Shown: one piece after another, positions 18,353-26,983 of the stretch
Layout of the letters: each line of letters opens with the position of its first letter
Numbering within the stretch: the stretch's first letter is position 1
NCBI GenBank assembly: GCA_964431385.1
Contig: CAYSJM010000008.1
Span: 1-64,000, forward strand
Length of the DNA stretch: 64,000 nucleotides
Direction: 5' to 3'
From: UTCHB3 sp964431385
Lineage (GTDB): Bacteria; Bacteroidota; Ignavibacteria; Ignavibacteriales; Ignavibacteriaceae
Notes under the pieces: generated by a model
The model's input: the letters and a program-made list of their open reading frames with translations, nothing else
The model's database searches: none
Told to the model about the DNA's origin: nothing
Translations under genes and position numbers: made by a program

Positions 18353-18799
18353 ATGCTTGACGAAATAGATATCAAGGCTTTAAACATATTGCAAAGCAAT
18401 GCCAAGACGAGTCGTAGCCAGCTCGCAGAAGTTTTTGGGATGTCAATCCCTTCAATCAGCGACAGACTCCACAAGCTGGAAGATAAAGGAGTAATACAAG
18501 GATATTACACCAAGATTGACCGGAAGAAATTTGGCTATGATATTATGGTGTTTATCACTGTAATATCAGAATCATCTTCGCAGTATAGCCATTTAATCGA
18601 AAATGCATCTCAGCATAACAATATTCTTGAATGTCATTCGATTCTCGGAGAGGGAAGTCACATTCTTAAGGCTGTTGTAAAAAATTCAGAGGCACTCGAA
18701 AAATTATTGGCTGAAATTCAGCAATGGCCCGGAGTGCTTTCTACCCGCACTTCCTTTGTTTTATCGACATTAAAAGAAACCACAAAAATAAGTTTATAA
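18353..18799 (+). CDS. Lrp/AsnC-family transcriptional regulator
   Basis: 148 residues, standard length. The N-terminal winged helix-turn-helix spans about residues 1-60 (DEIDIKALNILQSNAKTSRS, then GMSIPSISDRLHKLEDKGVI). A RAM/ACT-type effector domain follows at about 65-140. The family forms octamers that sense amino acids. It sits 37 bp upstream of glnA on the same strand, so it probably controls, or is co-expressed with, glutamine synthetase. An inverted repeat upstream suggests self-regulation (inference). Confidence 0.92.
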   Translation: MLDEIDIKALNILQSNAKTSRSQLAEVFGMSIPSISDRLHKLEDKGVIQGYYTKIDRKKFGYDIMVFITVISESSSQYSHLIENASQHNNILECHSILGEGSHILKAVVKNSEALEKLLAEIQQWPGVLSTRTSFVLSTLKETTKISL

Positions 18800-18836
18800 T
18801 CATTTATTTTCCCCAATTAATAAAGGCACTTTAATC

Positions 18837-20264
18837 ATGAGCGAAAGATCATCACAGATCGAAAATATCCTTTCATTCGCAAAGGATAACCACATTGAGT
18901 TTGTTGACTTAAAATTTATGGATTTTCCCGGTCAGTGGCAGCATGTGACAATTCCAATTCAGGAATTTGATTCAAAATCTTTTGATAATGGATTTGGATT
19001 CGATGGATCATCGCTTAGGGGATGGAAACGAATCAACGAATCAGACATGCTGATTCTTCCTGATCCGGCAACCATGTTCGTAGATCCTTTTATTAAAGCC
19101 CCCACAATCAGTTTAATTTGCGATGTTTATGAGCCGGCGACAAGAGAAAAATATTCCCGCTGTCCAAGGTACATTGCCAACAAAGCGGTTGATTATCTAA
19201 AATCCACCGGAATCGCAGATACTGCGTTTTACGGACCGGAAGCTGAATTCTTCGTTTTTGACGATGTGAGATTTGAAGTTGGAAATAATTTCAGTTATTT
19301 TGAGGTGGATTCGGTAGAAGGCAGATGGAATACGGGCAGACAGGAAAATCCAAATCTGGGCTACAAAACCAGATACAAAGAGGGTTATTTCCCTGTGCCA
19401 CCAACTGATATGTTGATGGACCTTAGAAATGAGATGGTTCAAAATCTTATTAATGTTGGAATTGAAGTTGAGGCTCAGCATCATGAAGTGGCAAGCGGCG
19501 GTCAGTGCGAGATTGACATGAAGTTTAAACCACTTCTTAAAGCTGCTGATCAGTTACTGCTGTTTAAATATGTGGTTAAAAACACTGCCACCAAAAACAA
19601 CAAGACAGTAACTTACATGCCAAAGCCGATTTATGGCGATAATGGAAGTGGTATGCATGTTCATGTAAGTCTTTGGAAAAACAACGAACCACTTTTTGCA
19701 GGTAACGGATATGCAGGTTTGAGTGAGATGGCTCTCTACTTTATTGGCGGACTGCTAAAACACGCACCTTCACTTCTTGCATTTACAAATCCAACTACGA
19801 ACAGTTATAAAAGACTTGTTCCCGGATTTGAAGCACCTGTAAATCTTGCATACTCACAGAGAAACAGAAGTGCATCGATCAGAATACCGATGTATAACAT
19901 GTCGCCAAAAGCCAAAAGAGTCGAATTCAGATGTCCTGATCCTTCAGGCAACCCATATCTGGGATTTGCAGCAATTTTGATGGCGGGTCTCGATGGAATT
20001 ATGAACAGAATCGATCCGGGTGATCCACTCGATAAAGATATCTATGATATGTCACCTGAGGAGTTAAAGGATGTTCCTTCAACACCACCTTCTCTCGAAG
20101 CAGCACTTCAAGCTCTGGCAGATGATCATGACTACCTAACAAGAGGAGATGTCTTCACCTCCGATGTTATTGAAACATGGATAAACTATAAGATGGACAG
20201 GGAAGTGAAGCCGATGGCTCTCAGACCACATCCTTATGAATATGACATGTACTATGATTGCTAA
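18837..20264 (+). CDS. glnA: Glutamine synthetase type I
   Basis: 475 residues, the length of GSI-beta enzymes. Catalytic motifs are visible: FGFDGSSLRGW, the metal-binding FYGPEAEFFVFD, HHEVASGGQCEIDMKF, GDNGSGMHVHVSLW, NRSASIRIP and EFRCPD. Tyr403 in DIYDMSPEE corresponds to the adenylylated Tyr of enterobacterial GlnA, so modification by an adenylyltransferase is possible. It makes glutamine from glutamate, ammonia and ATP and is the main point of nitrogen assimilation. It is likely transcribed with the Lrp-type regulator and ends in a strong terminator. Confidence 0.96.
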   Translation: MSERSSQIENILSFAKDNHIEFVDLKFMDFPGQWQHVTIPIQEFDSKSFDNGFGFDGSSLRGWKRINESDMLILPDPATMFVDPFIKAPTISLICDVYEPATREKYSRCPRYIANKAVDYLKSTGIADTAFYGPEAEFFVFDDVRFEVGNNFSYFEVDSVEGRWNTGRQENPNLGYKTRYKEGYFPVPPTDMLMDLRNEMVQNLINVGIEVEAQHHEVASGGQCEIDMKFKPLLKAADQLLLFKYVVKNTATKNNKTVTYMPKPIYGDNGSGMHVHVSLWKNNEPLFAGNGYAGLSEMALYFIGGLLKHAPSLLAFTNPTTNSYKRLVPGFEAPVNLAYSQRNRSASIRIPMYNMSPKAKRVEFRCPDPSGNPYLGFAAILMAGLDGIMNRIDPGDPLDKDIYDMSPEELKDVPSTPPSLEAALQALADDHDYLTRGDVFTSDVIETWINYKMDREVKPMALRPHPYEYDMYYDC

Positions 20265-20300
20265 GATTTTGAGTACCTGAGTATTTGAGTACTTGAGTGA
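20265..20300. repeat. GAGTACCTGAGTATTTGAGT repeat after glnA
   Basis: About two and a half units of the same 16-bp family found at 18171-18224 lie just behind the glnA stop and ahead of its terminator. Confidence 0.75.
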
Positions 20301-20308
20301 TGGATTTG

Positions 20309-20338
20309 GCCCCGGGAGATTTTTCGGGGCTTTTTTTT
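20309..20338 (+). terminator. Rho-independent terminator of glnA
   Basis: GCCCCG (20309-20314) / CGGGGC (20325-20330) stem with a 10-nt loop and a run of eight T. Confidence 0.9.
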
Positions 20339-20373
20339 GAAGAGAATTACTTGCTGTTTTTTCCATACGGCAT

Positions 20374-20718
20374 TCATGCGGCGTAAAGGATTCTTCCGTT
20401 TTTAATTATTGATTCTGCAAAACCACTTCTATCTTCTGAAAGTGATAGCAAAACCGGTTCAATTCTTGAGTCGATATCTCTGGTTAATCTGAAAAGATTT
20501 GTTTGATCTTCAAGGTAATTGTCACTAAATTCATCCACAATGATAGCAATATCGATATCATTGTCTTCTCGAAAATTCCCTCTTTGGTAAGAACCGTATA
20601 GAATGATATATTTAACGCTATAGTAACTTAGTATTTTTTTAGAATACTCTTCAATTATTTTTTCAACTCTATCAACCACTCCAAAAACCTTTCTGATTCT
20701 GTGATTAACTGTGTACAA
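20374..20718 (-). CDS. MNT-type minimal nucleotidyltransferase (MntA-like antitoxin)
   Basis: 114 residues from the first ATG. The motif GSYQRGNFREDNDID near residues 42-56 fits the GSx10DxD signature of MntA proteins, which AMPylate and silence HEPN toxins. Family alignment suggests translation really begins at the in-frame GTG at 20679 (VVDRVEKIIEEY), giving 101 residues and a short overlap with the upstream HEPN frame that ends at 20655. The upstream partner is a broken HEPN gene, so this antitoxin appears orphaned. It is intact and seemingly functional in sequence. Confidence 0.82.
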   Translation of the reverse strand: MYTVNHRIRKVFGVVDRVEKIIEEYSKKILSYYSVKYIILYGSYQRGNFREDNDIDIAIIVDEFSDNYLEDQTNLFRLTRDIDSRIEPVLLSLSEDRSGFAESIIKNGRILYAA

Positions 20719-21057
20719 ATCGTTGCATCTAACGATTTGAGCATCTTATATTTATCAGCAGGATACCTCCCGGCTATCTGCATTGGCATTAAACGATCAA
20801 GTAATTCCAGTTGGTCATTGTTTTATTTAGGAACAAGACCCGATTTCTCAGCAAGATATCTAAGGTTATGAGAGTAGGGTGGTTCTGATTCGACCATACA
20901 CCAAAAATGCCCCTTTAATCCTTTTTCGATCAATAGATGACAAAAGAATCCTACATAAAGGTACTTTTTTTGAGTCCAACATAGTTTTTGCTACATCAAT
21001 ATCATCTTTAGCAGGATCAAACCAATATTCGCTTTTTCTTTTTGCTTCTTATGTCAA
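20655..21057 (-). pseudogene. Broken HEPN-domain gene (HepT-like toxin relic)
   Basis: The minus strand encodes HEPN-like segments in order: EAKRKSEYWFDPAKDDIDVA, VAKTMLDSKK, then after a +1 shift KKYLYVGFFCHLLIEKGLKG, EPPYSHNLRYLAEKSGL, and QLELLDRLMPMQIAGRYP to a stop at 20655. Three lesions are visible: TAA as the third codon after a possible TTG start (21057), a 7-A run that shifts frame after TMLDS, and an in-frame TAA at 20823-20825. The total of 403 bp fits a gene of about 134 codons plus one extra base. It lies directly upstream of, and overlaps, the MNT gene, as in HEPN/MNT modules. Confidence 0.8.
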
Positions 21058-21142
21058 GTTAATCTCAAAATTGAATCGTTTATGCCGCAAATTAGCAAAA
21101 TATATGATGAAAAGAAAGTCGTATTTGAATTTTTGAAAATCA

Positions 21143-24100
21143 TCACTCACCAAAAATAATAAATGGAGACCAAACATAGGGTGTAGCCCCTTTTTTGATA
21201 AGTTCGAGTTTGGCGTGGCGAAGTGATTCATCAGTTGGTGAGTTATTGGAAACGATATTGCCAAAAAAGTTAATCATGAGGTCACGGGTACCTTTGTCTG
21301 AGACAGTCCATAGACTTACGAGAACAGCATCGGAGCCTGCATACATCACCGCACGGGTAAGTCCGATAATTCCTTCCGTTTTTTTCATATCGCCGGTACC
21401 CGTTTCACAAGCTGAAAGCACCACCATTTTTGCATCCCAATCGAGGGCAAGGATTTCCTCAAAAGTTAAAAATCCATCTTGAGTCCGGGTGAGTGAATCT
21501 TTTTCAGTACAAAGTGCGAGACTTTGAAATCCCGGATAGACAATTCCGTGGCAGGCAAAAGAGAGATACCTGAATTTATTAAGTTCGGCAGATTTGGCAT
21601 TTTCTTCATTTGCATCCGTTCTCAATTTAATTTCGACGGGTTCCCCTTTTTCAGAGAATAGATCGGCAATGGCTTTTATTTCTTCGCCTGTTCCTCTAAG
21701 CCTGAACAGGGAAAGTCCGGCCCTTGTTGGGTCATCTGAATCGTTGTTGCCAACACCTCTAACCTCACTTCCGGGTTTAACTCCTCTTTCTTCCATCCCT
21801 TTTTCGTAATTTTCGACATCATAGACGGGGTCACCAAAGCCCATAAAGCCTGAGCTTTTTCTCTCCTTTTTTAGCTCTCCTCTCATAAGGCTAAGAAGTG
21901 TAGCTGACTGATAATATTTCACAGGGTATTTCTCGATGAGGAAAGTAGTGTCGTTGCACAAAGTTTCAAAAGGGATTAAATTCAGAATTCCGTCAGGGAC
22001 AATAACCAATCGTGATTCAGGGTTCAGGTATTTTGAAACAGGTTTTATTAAGGTGTTGTATAAATTATTGGCTGCTTCATAAGAAAGTTCTTCCTCCACA
22101 TCCATATCTGCTTTGGGTTTTTTAACATTAAACTTATCTCTTTTTAATCCATCGAGCAGTGCAGAAGCATTTTCTCTTACGGCGGCATCTGATGAGTCAA
22201 GTCTGACAAGTTGAAAATCATTTGGAGTGATCAGGAAGACCCAACAGCCTGAATCAGCTATAAAATATTGCAGCACCACTTCATTTTTATCAATCTTGGA
22301 CTGAATTTCCTTTGTTTCAGCAGGTCTGGGATATTCGAGGGCTGCGAGATCAGGGCTTCCGGACTTAATTTTAAAAATCACTTCGTCGAGTTGATCATTT
22401 AACTTTTTTAATTCCTGTTTAAGTACGGTCTCATCCGATGCTGCATTAGTGTTCAAAGCTGTTTTGAGTGCCGAAATCTGTTTTTCGAGTGTATTTCGTT
22501 TTTGAAGGAGCATTTGATCAGTTTTTGCAGAGAGATCAACTTTTCGTTCTGATAGAATATCTGCGAGTGAGCGACCTTTCACATTTTCGAGGTATTTAAA
22601 TGCAGCCTCTTTTTCATTCAGTGAGATGGCAGCCCTTACAGCAAAATCGAGATAGATGGAAAACTTTTCAAAAAGATTGGTTCTGTCTTCTTCTCTGACG
22701 AGATTGGCTCTAAAGTTTTCGAGGTACCCCATCGCTTTCTCGAGATAGGGAAGGGTTGCCTGTTCATGGTTATCCCAATTTAAATAAAGATCTGCGAGGG
22801 CAAATGAAACGATGACATTAAAAAAGTTGTATTCCGATTCTTCAAAAACAGCGAGGGCATTTTTATATTGTTTTTCAGCCTCTTCGGTTTCTCCCAATAA
22901 ATAAGCTGCTGTACCAATAGAGTAACAAACTCTGCCGATTCCGAGTGGATAGTTCACTTTACTGTAAAATTCGAGTGCTTTTAGGTCGTAGTCAATTCCT
23001 TCGGAATATTTTCCCTCTTGTTGAGCAATTTGTGAGAGGATAAAATTAGCATTTCCGAGACCAAGGGGGTATTGAGCCATTTCAAAATATTTAATTGCAA
23101 GTCCGGCACTTTTCCTCGTCTCGATAAAATTCCCCTTCATAAAATAGAGTTGGGAGAGACTGAACCAGATAGTACCCATACCGACAGGGTAGTTTGCCTT
23201 TTCGTAATATTCGAGAGCTTTTTTAAAGTTTTCTTCCGATTTAGGTGCGTTCCCTGCATTCAGAAAGATATTCCCCAGGTTCTCAAAAACCTGACCGATG
23301 CCGATTGGAAAACCTGCTTTGTCGTAATACTCCACCGCCTTTTTAGCGTTTTCTTCTGCGGTTTTATTGTCCCCTGTATTAAGTGCAAGGGTACTTAATC
23401 CGTGATAAATTCTGCCGAGCCCAAGAGCATACCCCGATATTTCATAACATTTTAGGGCCTTCATATAATTGTCCATCGACTCTTTGTTATTGCCGAGATT
23501 TAGAGCAATTACTCCGAGCCCGTAATAGACATTTCCGAGACCAATTTGATGATTAATTTTTTGCAGCCATGGAATTGCAGCCAATAAATTGTTTTCAGCT
23601 GTCTCGTAGTTTCCGATATTGATATTTACCATCCCGATGTTGGTGTAGCAATTTCCGATGCCAAGAGGGAACTCAGCTACAAGATAGATTTCCAATCCTT
23701 TGGTGCTGAATGAAATACTTTCGCTGTTTTTTCCCTGATTCATGGCTACAATTCCCTTGCCATAATTTGCATTCGCGATACCAAGAGGGACATTGTATTT
23801 TGTGAATATGTTAAGAGAAATATTGAAGAGGGAGTCTGCCCGGTCGTTATTTCCTGTGTTGGTGGCAATCAGACCGTAGCCGTAATAGATATCGCCGAGC
23901 CCGGGTTCGTAACCGGCAGAATTATAACTTTGTTCTCCCTTGGCAAACAATTCGGCAGCTTCGTTGTTTTCTCCTCTATTCAGAATGATGTTTGCAAGGC
24001 AGGTATAAACATATCCTTTTGTGTAGGGGTCTTCCACGGGGGTGAGGTATTCGAGTGAGGTTTTGTAGTATTCCGCTGCTTTTATGTAATTACCAAGGAG

Positions 24101-24457
24101 GTTTTCTATATCGCCGTGGCATTTGTAAATATAACCAAAACCGGCTGAATTTTCCCATTCCTGAAATATTTTGAAGGCTAAATCAAGATATTGGTTAGCC
24201 TCGTCAAATCTGCCCAGCGACTTATAACTTTCTGCAATGAAGTAGTTGACGAGTCCCGCATCCGACGAAAAATTGTAATTTTTCATTAATTCGAGGGTCT
24301 CATTCATAAGGACGATCACAGTATCAAATTTTTGAGCATCATAAGATTCAACTCCCAAGGCAAATTTTTCTAATGCTTTTAAGGAATCGTTTTGTGCATA
24401 TACTTTTGGTGATGCAAGAATTATAACAACAGTAAAAATTGATAACAATTTATTCAT
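21143..24457 (-). CDS. Exported TPR-CHAT protein (caspase-like protease fold)
   Basis: 1104 residues. A signal peptide (NKLLSIFTVVIILASPKVYA) is followed by about twelve helical repeats of roughly 40 residues (about 25-560), many with the phrase P-L-G-I-G at the same position. A coiled-coil linker at about 590-700 precedes a CHAT domain at about 760-1104. The catalytic dyad is intact: His970 in FACHG and Cys1017 in LSACETGTG. CHAT proteases cleave partner proteins on signals received through the TPR part. The signal peptide places this one outside the cytoplasm, unlike CHAT proteins of defence systems. The substrate is unknown. Confidence 0.88.
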   Translation of the reverse strand: MNKLLSIFTVVIILASPKVYAQNDSLKALEKFALGVESYDAQKFDTVIVLMNETLELMKNYNFSSDAGLVNYFIAESYKSLGRFDEANQYLDLAFKIFQEWENSAGFGYIYKCHGDIENLLGNYIKAAEYYKTSLEYLTPVEDPYTKGYVYTCLANIILNRGENNEAAELFAKGEQSYNSAGYEPGLGDIYYGYGLIATNTGNNDRADSLFNISLNIFTKYNVPLGIANANYGKGIVAMNQGKNSESISFSTKGLEIYLVAEFPLGIGNCYTNIGMVNINIGNYETAENNLLAAIPWLQKINHQIGLGNVYYGLGVIALNLGNNKESMDNYMKALKCYEISGYALGLGRIYHGLSTLALNTGDNKTAEENAKKAVEYYDKAGFPIGIGQVFENLGNIFLNAGNAPKSEENFKKALEYYEKANYPVGMGTIWFSLSQLYFMKGNFIETRKSAGLAIKYFEMAQYPLGLGNANFILSQIAQQEGKYSEGIDYDLKALEFYSKVNYPLGIGRVCYSIGTAAYLLGETEEAEKQYKNALAVFEESEYNFFNVIVSFALADLYLNWDNHEQATLPYLEKAMGYLENFRANLVREEDRTNLFEKFSIYLDFAVRAAISLNEKEAAFKYLENVKGRSLADILSERKVDLSAKTDQMLLQKRNTLEKQISALKTALNTNAASDETVLKQELKKLNDQLDEVIFKIKSGSPDLAALEYPRPAETKEIQSKIDKNEVVLQYFIADSGCWVFLITPNDFQLVRLDSSDAAVRENASALLDGLKRDKFNVKKPKADMDVEEELSYEAANNLYNTLIKPVSKYLNPESRLVIVPDGILNLIPFETLCNDTTFLIEKYPVKYYQSATLLSLMRGELKKERKSSGFMGFGDPVYDVENYEKGMEERGVKPGSEVRGVGNNDSDDPTRAGLSLFRLRGTGEEIKAIADLFSEKGEPVEIKLRTDANEENAKSAELNKFRYLSFACHGIVYPGFQSLALCTEKDSLTRTQDGFLTFEEILALDWDAKMVVLSACETGTGDMKKTEGIIGLTRAVMYAGSDAVLVSLWTVSDKGTRDLMINFFGNIVSNNSPTDESLRHAKLELIKKGATPYVWSPFIIFGE

Positions 24458-24535
24458 TGCACTAAATCCGGATTTTATGATTAAAACAGGATTTTATGGA
24501 TCGCAGCAAGTCAGGGCGACAACAAATCCGTACCG

Positions 24536-25210
24536 CTACTTCTTTTTAAATATACTGTCGGGCACACCTTTGTTAACTTTATAATTTTTATAAGTAATAT
24601 ACACTTTACCCGGTGCTCGCAGATCAGTATTTTCTCTTTTCTTTTTACCGCCAAAACCTTTTGGAAGGTTAAATTTTCCCACTTCGAAACTGAAAGTCAT
24701 ATTTGAAGGGAGTGGGTATTTGCTGTCTTTTGGATAGACCATATCGATCTGAAAAGTTCCGTTATTTTTTGTTGTGCTTTCAACTTTGGAAATGAAGAGA
24801 GTGGATTTATTGATCCATAAAGTGGAAAGAACCACATCACCGGCACCTCCTGTGGGAATCACTTTAACTATGTGGTGTGAAGTGCCACCAATTTTTGTTT
24901 CTCCTTCATAAACTGAAGTGTATTTGCCGTTAAGCAGATTTGCAGGATTAAAGTTGAGACCTTCTTTTGGAATTAAGGCAAAATCGTCACCTGTTTGCAG
25001 TTTTATTTTGTCGGGAGCCTTGAAGTAGATTTTTGCATCATTGTCAGGCACTTTGAGGAATTCCACATCAATTTTAATTTTGACATCCACCTCATAATCT
25101 TTCACAGCGTCGAATTTTTTCTTGACACCGGAAAGAATTTTATCGGCTTCAGACTGGGGAAAAGCTGAAATAAGTAAAAAGGTGAAGAACAATAGAATTT
25201 TGTAACTCAT
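24536..25210 (-). CDS. LolA-like outer-membrane lipoprotein-sorting family protein
   Basis: 224 residues with a signal peptide (SYKILLFFTFLLISAFPQSE). The half-barrel pattern of LolA/LolB relatives is visible: ADKILSGVKKKFDAVKDYEV, KIYFKAPDKIKLQTG, then HHIVKVIP and ITYKNYKVNKGVPDSIF at the C-terminus. The family binds acylated substrates in the periplasm. Length and the position beside an ABC exporter suggest a lipid- or lipoprotein-handling role, though it is not necessarily the main LolA. It begins 11 bp after the ABC permease stop, so the ABC genes and this gene are probably one operon. Confidence 0.72.
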   Translation of the reverse strand: MSYKILLFFTFLLISAFPQSEADKILSGVKKKFDAVKDYEVDVKIKIDVEFLKVPDNDAKIYFKAPDKIKLQTGDDFALIPKEGLNFNPANLLNGKYTSVYEGETKIGGTSHHIVKVIPTGGAGDVVLSTLWINKSTLFISKVESTTKNNGTFQIDMVYPKDSKYPLPSNMTFSFEVGKFNLPKGFGGKKKRENTDLRAPGKVYITYKNYKVNKGVPDSIFKKK

Positions 25211-25221
25211 TTTAATCCTTA

Positions 25222-26061
25222 TCAGGAAGTGATATCTTTTTTGTTAAAGTAATAATAGGTCAATCCGATAAAAAGGATGATGTGAAACATCAGGACACCA
25301 ATTGCCTGATACAGTTCATCCATTTCTACGGGAGTTGTGAAAATAATGTTCCACGATTGCATATATGTCGTAAACATATATGGTCTTAACGATTGTAAAA
25401 GATCGATGTTTATGTTCGCAAGGATGTAAAAAACTATTAAGACAGCCATAGTGCTTACTATCGGTCCGATTGCATTTTCAACCATTGATGAGAAAAAGAA
25501 CGCCATCGAGGTTACTACCATCATGCTAAGGGAAGCGATGCCGTAAGCAAAGACAAATCGCCATAAAATATCATCCTTTGCGAAGATAATCAGGATATCT
25601 TTTATCACGATGAGTTCACCCGTACCAAAGAGGATCACGCCAAGTCCGAGCGACATAACCCCGAGGAAGAGTACCATTAAATTGGTATAAATGGTTGCGG
25701 CAATAAGCTTTGCAGTCAATAGTTGATTACGGGTAATCGGTCTTGTAATAAGCATTCTGTAGGTGCCTGATGTAGCTTCACCGGCGAGAAGATCACCCGA
25801 TACGAGCGTAATCAAAAAGGGGATATGAATTGCCAAAGCACCCAATACAATAAATGACATCAGGTAGCCGTTTAGGAAATTTCCTTCAAAAACAAAGATG
25901 TTCTGCAGGTTTTGAGTTAGGAATTTGAGATAACTTTCCCCCTCTATCAACATTGCAATTTCAATTATGCAGACAATAACCGCAATAGTTGCAAAGCCGA
26001 TGTAGGTTCTCCACTTTCTGAAAATTTTATATAATTCTATCCGAACGAGATCAATCATCAT
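25222..26061 (-). CDS. ABC-2-type transporter permease
   Basis: 279 residues with six predicted membrane helices and the ABC-2 hallmark in the first loop (SGDLLAGEATSGTYRMLITR, with PITRNQLLTAKL after it). The ATG overlaps the ATPase stop by four bases (ATGA), so the two are translationally coupled subunits of one exporter. The substrate is not apparent. The neighbouring LolA-like gene hints at envelope lipids or lipoproteins (inference). Confidence 0.88.
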   Translation of the reverse strand: MMIDLVRIELYKIFRKWRTYIGFATIAVIVCIIEIAMLIEGESYLKFLTQNLQNIFVFEGNFLNGYLMSFIVLGALAIHIPFLITLVSGDLLAGEATSGTYRMLITRPITRNQLLTAKLIAATIYTNLMVLFLGVMSLGLGVILFGTGELIVIKDILIIFAKDDILWRFVFAYGIASLSMMVVTSMAFFFSSMVENAIGPIVSTMAVLIVFYILANINIDLLQSLRPYMFTTYMQSWNIIFTTPVEMDELYQAIGVLMFHIILFIGLTYYYFNKKDITS

Positions 26062-26972
26062 TCTCCCTTTCCTGTCAGGTTCAAAAAATATTCTTCAAGC
26101 GAACGAGTTGGAACCAGGGAGCTCACCTCGATACCGTTCTCAACCAATTTTTTATTGAGCGGGGCAATCTCACCTTTTTTCATGAACATAATTATCGTTG
26201 AGTTTGAGACATCGTCGATTCTGCCGTCAAAATTGCTTTCATTTATCAGTCTGACAGCGGTTTGCGGGTCATTCACTTCAATATTTACTCTTGTTTCCGC
26301 TGCATTCAGCAGGTCTTCAACAAATCCCTCGATGACGGTTTTACCTTTATCGATAATTACCATTCTGTTGGCGATCAGCTCCACTTCGTAGAGAATGTGT
26401 GATGAGAGGAAAATGGTTTTTTTATGGTCTTTACTCAGTCTGATCACCAATTCCCGGATTTCTTTCATCCCCTGGGGGTCAAGACCGGTGGTGGGTTCAT
26501 CCAGAATAATTAATTTTGGATCGTGGATTAAAGCCTGTGCAATGCCGAGGCGTTGTTTCATCCCATGAGAGAATGTTTTAACTTTTGATGAGAACCTTTT
26601 ATCGAGCCCCACCATTTCGAGAATTTCCATAATTCTGTTTTTAGTGACCGGAAAGCCTGAAGTGCGGGCGAGAATTTCGAGGTTTTTATAAGCAGAAAGG
26701 TAGCCGTAAAAATCGGGTTTTTCGACTATGGCACCCACTCTGCTCAAGATGAATTTTCTCTCTTTGTTGATGTCTTTGCCAAAGAGTTTTATTTCTCCGG
26801 CAGTTGGAAAGATAAGAGTCATTAACATTCTGATGGTTGTGCTTTTTCCTGCCCCGTTTGGACCGAGGAAGCCAAAAACATCTCCTTCATAAACGGTTAC
26901 ATCAAGTCCGTTTACTGCATGAACATCTTTATATTTTTTGTGGAGACCAACAATTTCAATTATTTTTTCCGT
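26058..26972 (-). CDS. ABC transporter ATP-binding protein, probable ACG start
   Basis: 304 residues when extended upstream. From the first in-frame ATG (26828) the protein would lack Walker A. The upstream frame encodes IIEIVGLHKKYKDVHAV and then GPNGAGKST at residues 37-45, with no ATG, GTG or TTG before the in-frame TAA. An AGGAG (26978-26982) stands five bases ahead of an ACG at 26970-26972, which is therefore the best start. Other motifs are intact: signature FSHGMKQRLG, Walker B LIILDEPTTGLDP and the switch His in FLSSH. It powers the ABC-2 permease that overlaps it by four bases. Confidence 0.85.
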   Translation of the reverse strand, partial: TEKIIEIVGLHKKYKDVHAVNGLDVTVYEGDVFGFLGPNGAGKSTTIRMLMTLIFPTAGEIKLFGKDINKERKFILSRVGAIVEKPDFYGYLSAYKNLEILARTSGFPVTKNRIMEILEMVGLDKRFSSKVKTFSHGMKQRLGIAQALIHDPKLIILDEPTTGLDPQGMKEIRELVIRLSKDHKKTIFLSSHILYEVELIANRMVIIDKGKTVIEGFVEDLLNAAETRVNIEVNDPQTAVRLINESNFDGRIDDVSNSTIIMFMKKGEIAPLNKKLVENGIEVSSLVPTRSLEEYFLNLTGKGE

Positions 26973-26983
26973 AGAAACTCCTG

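Noticed and set aside
12127..20300. CRISPR-like arrays in the GAACTTCAG and ACCTGAGTG repeats
   Set aside because: The units are only 9-16 bp, abut one another and leave no unique spacers of regular length. No cas genes are nearby.
20879..21136. Plus-strand frame of 85 codons opposite the HEPN relic
   Set aside because: It lies antisense to a recognisable (though broken) gene, shows no motif and has no ribosome site.
20374..24457. Defence island made of MNT, HEPN and CHAT genes
   Set aside because: The CHAT protein carries a signal peptide and is therefore not cytoplasmic, the HEPN gene is broken, and the genes are not overlapping or evidently co-transcribed.
26058..26828. Start of the ABC ATPase at the first ATG (256 residues)
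   Set aside because: This version lacks Walker A, which is encoded directly upstream in the same frame.
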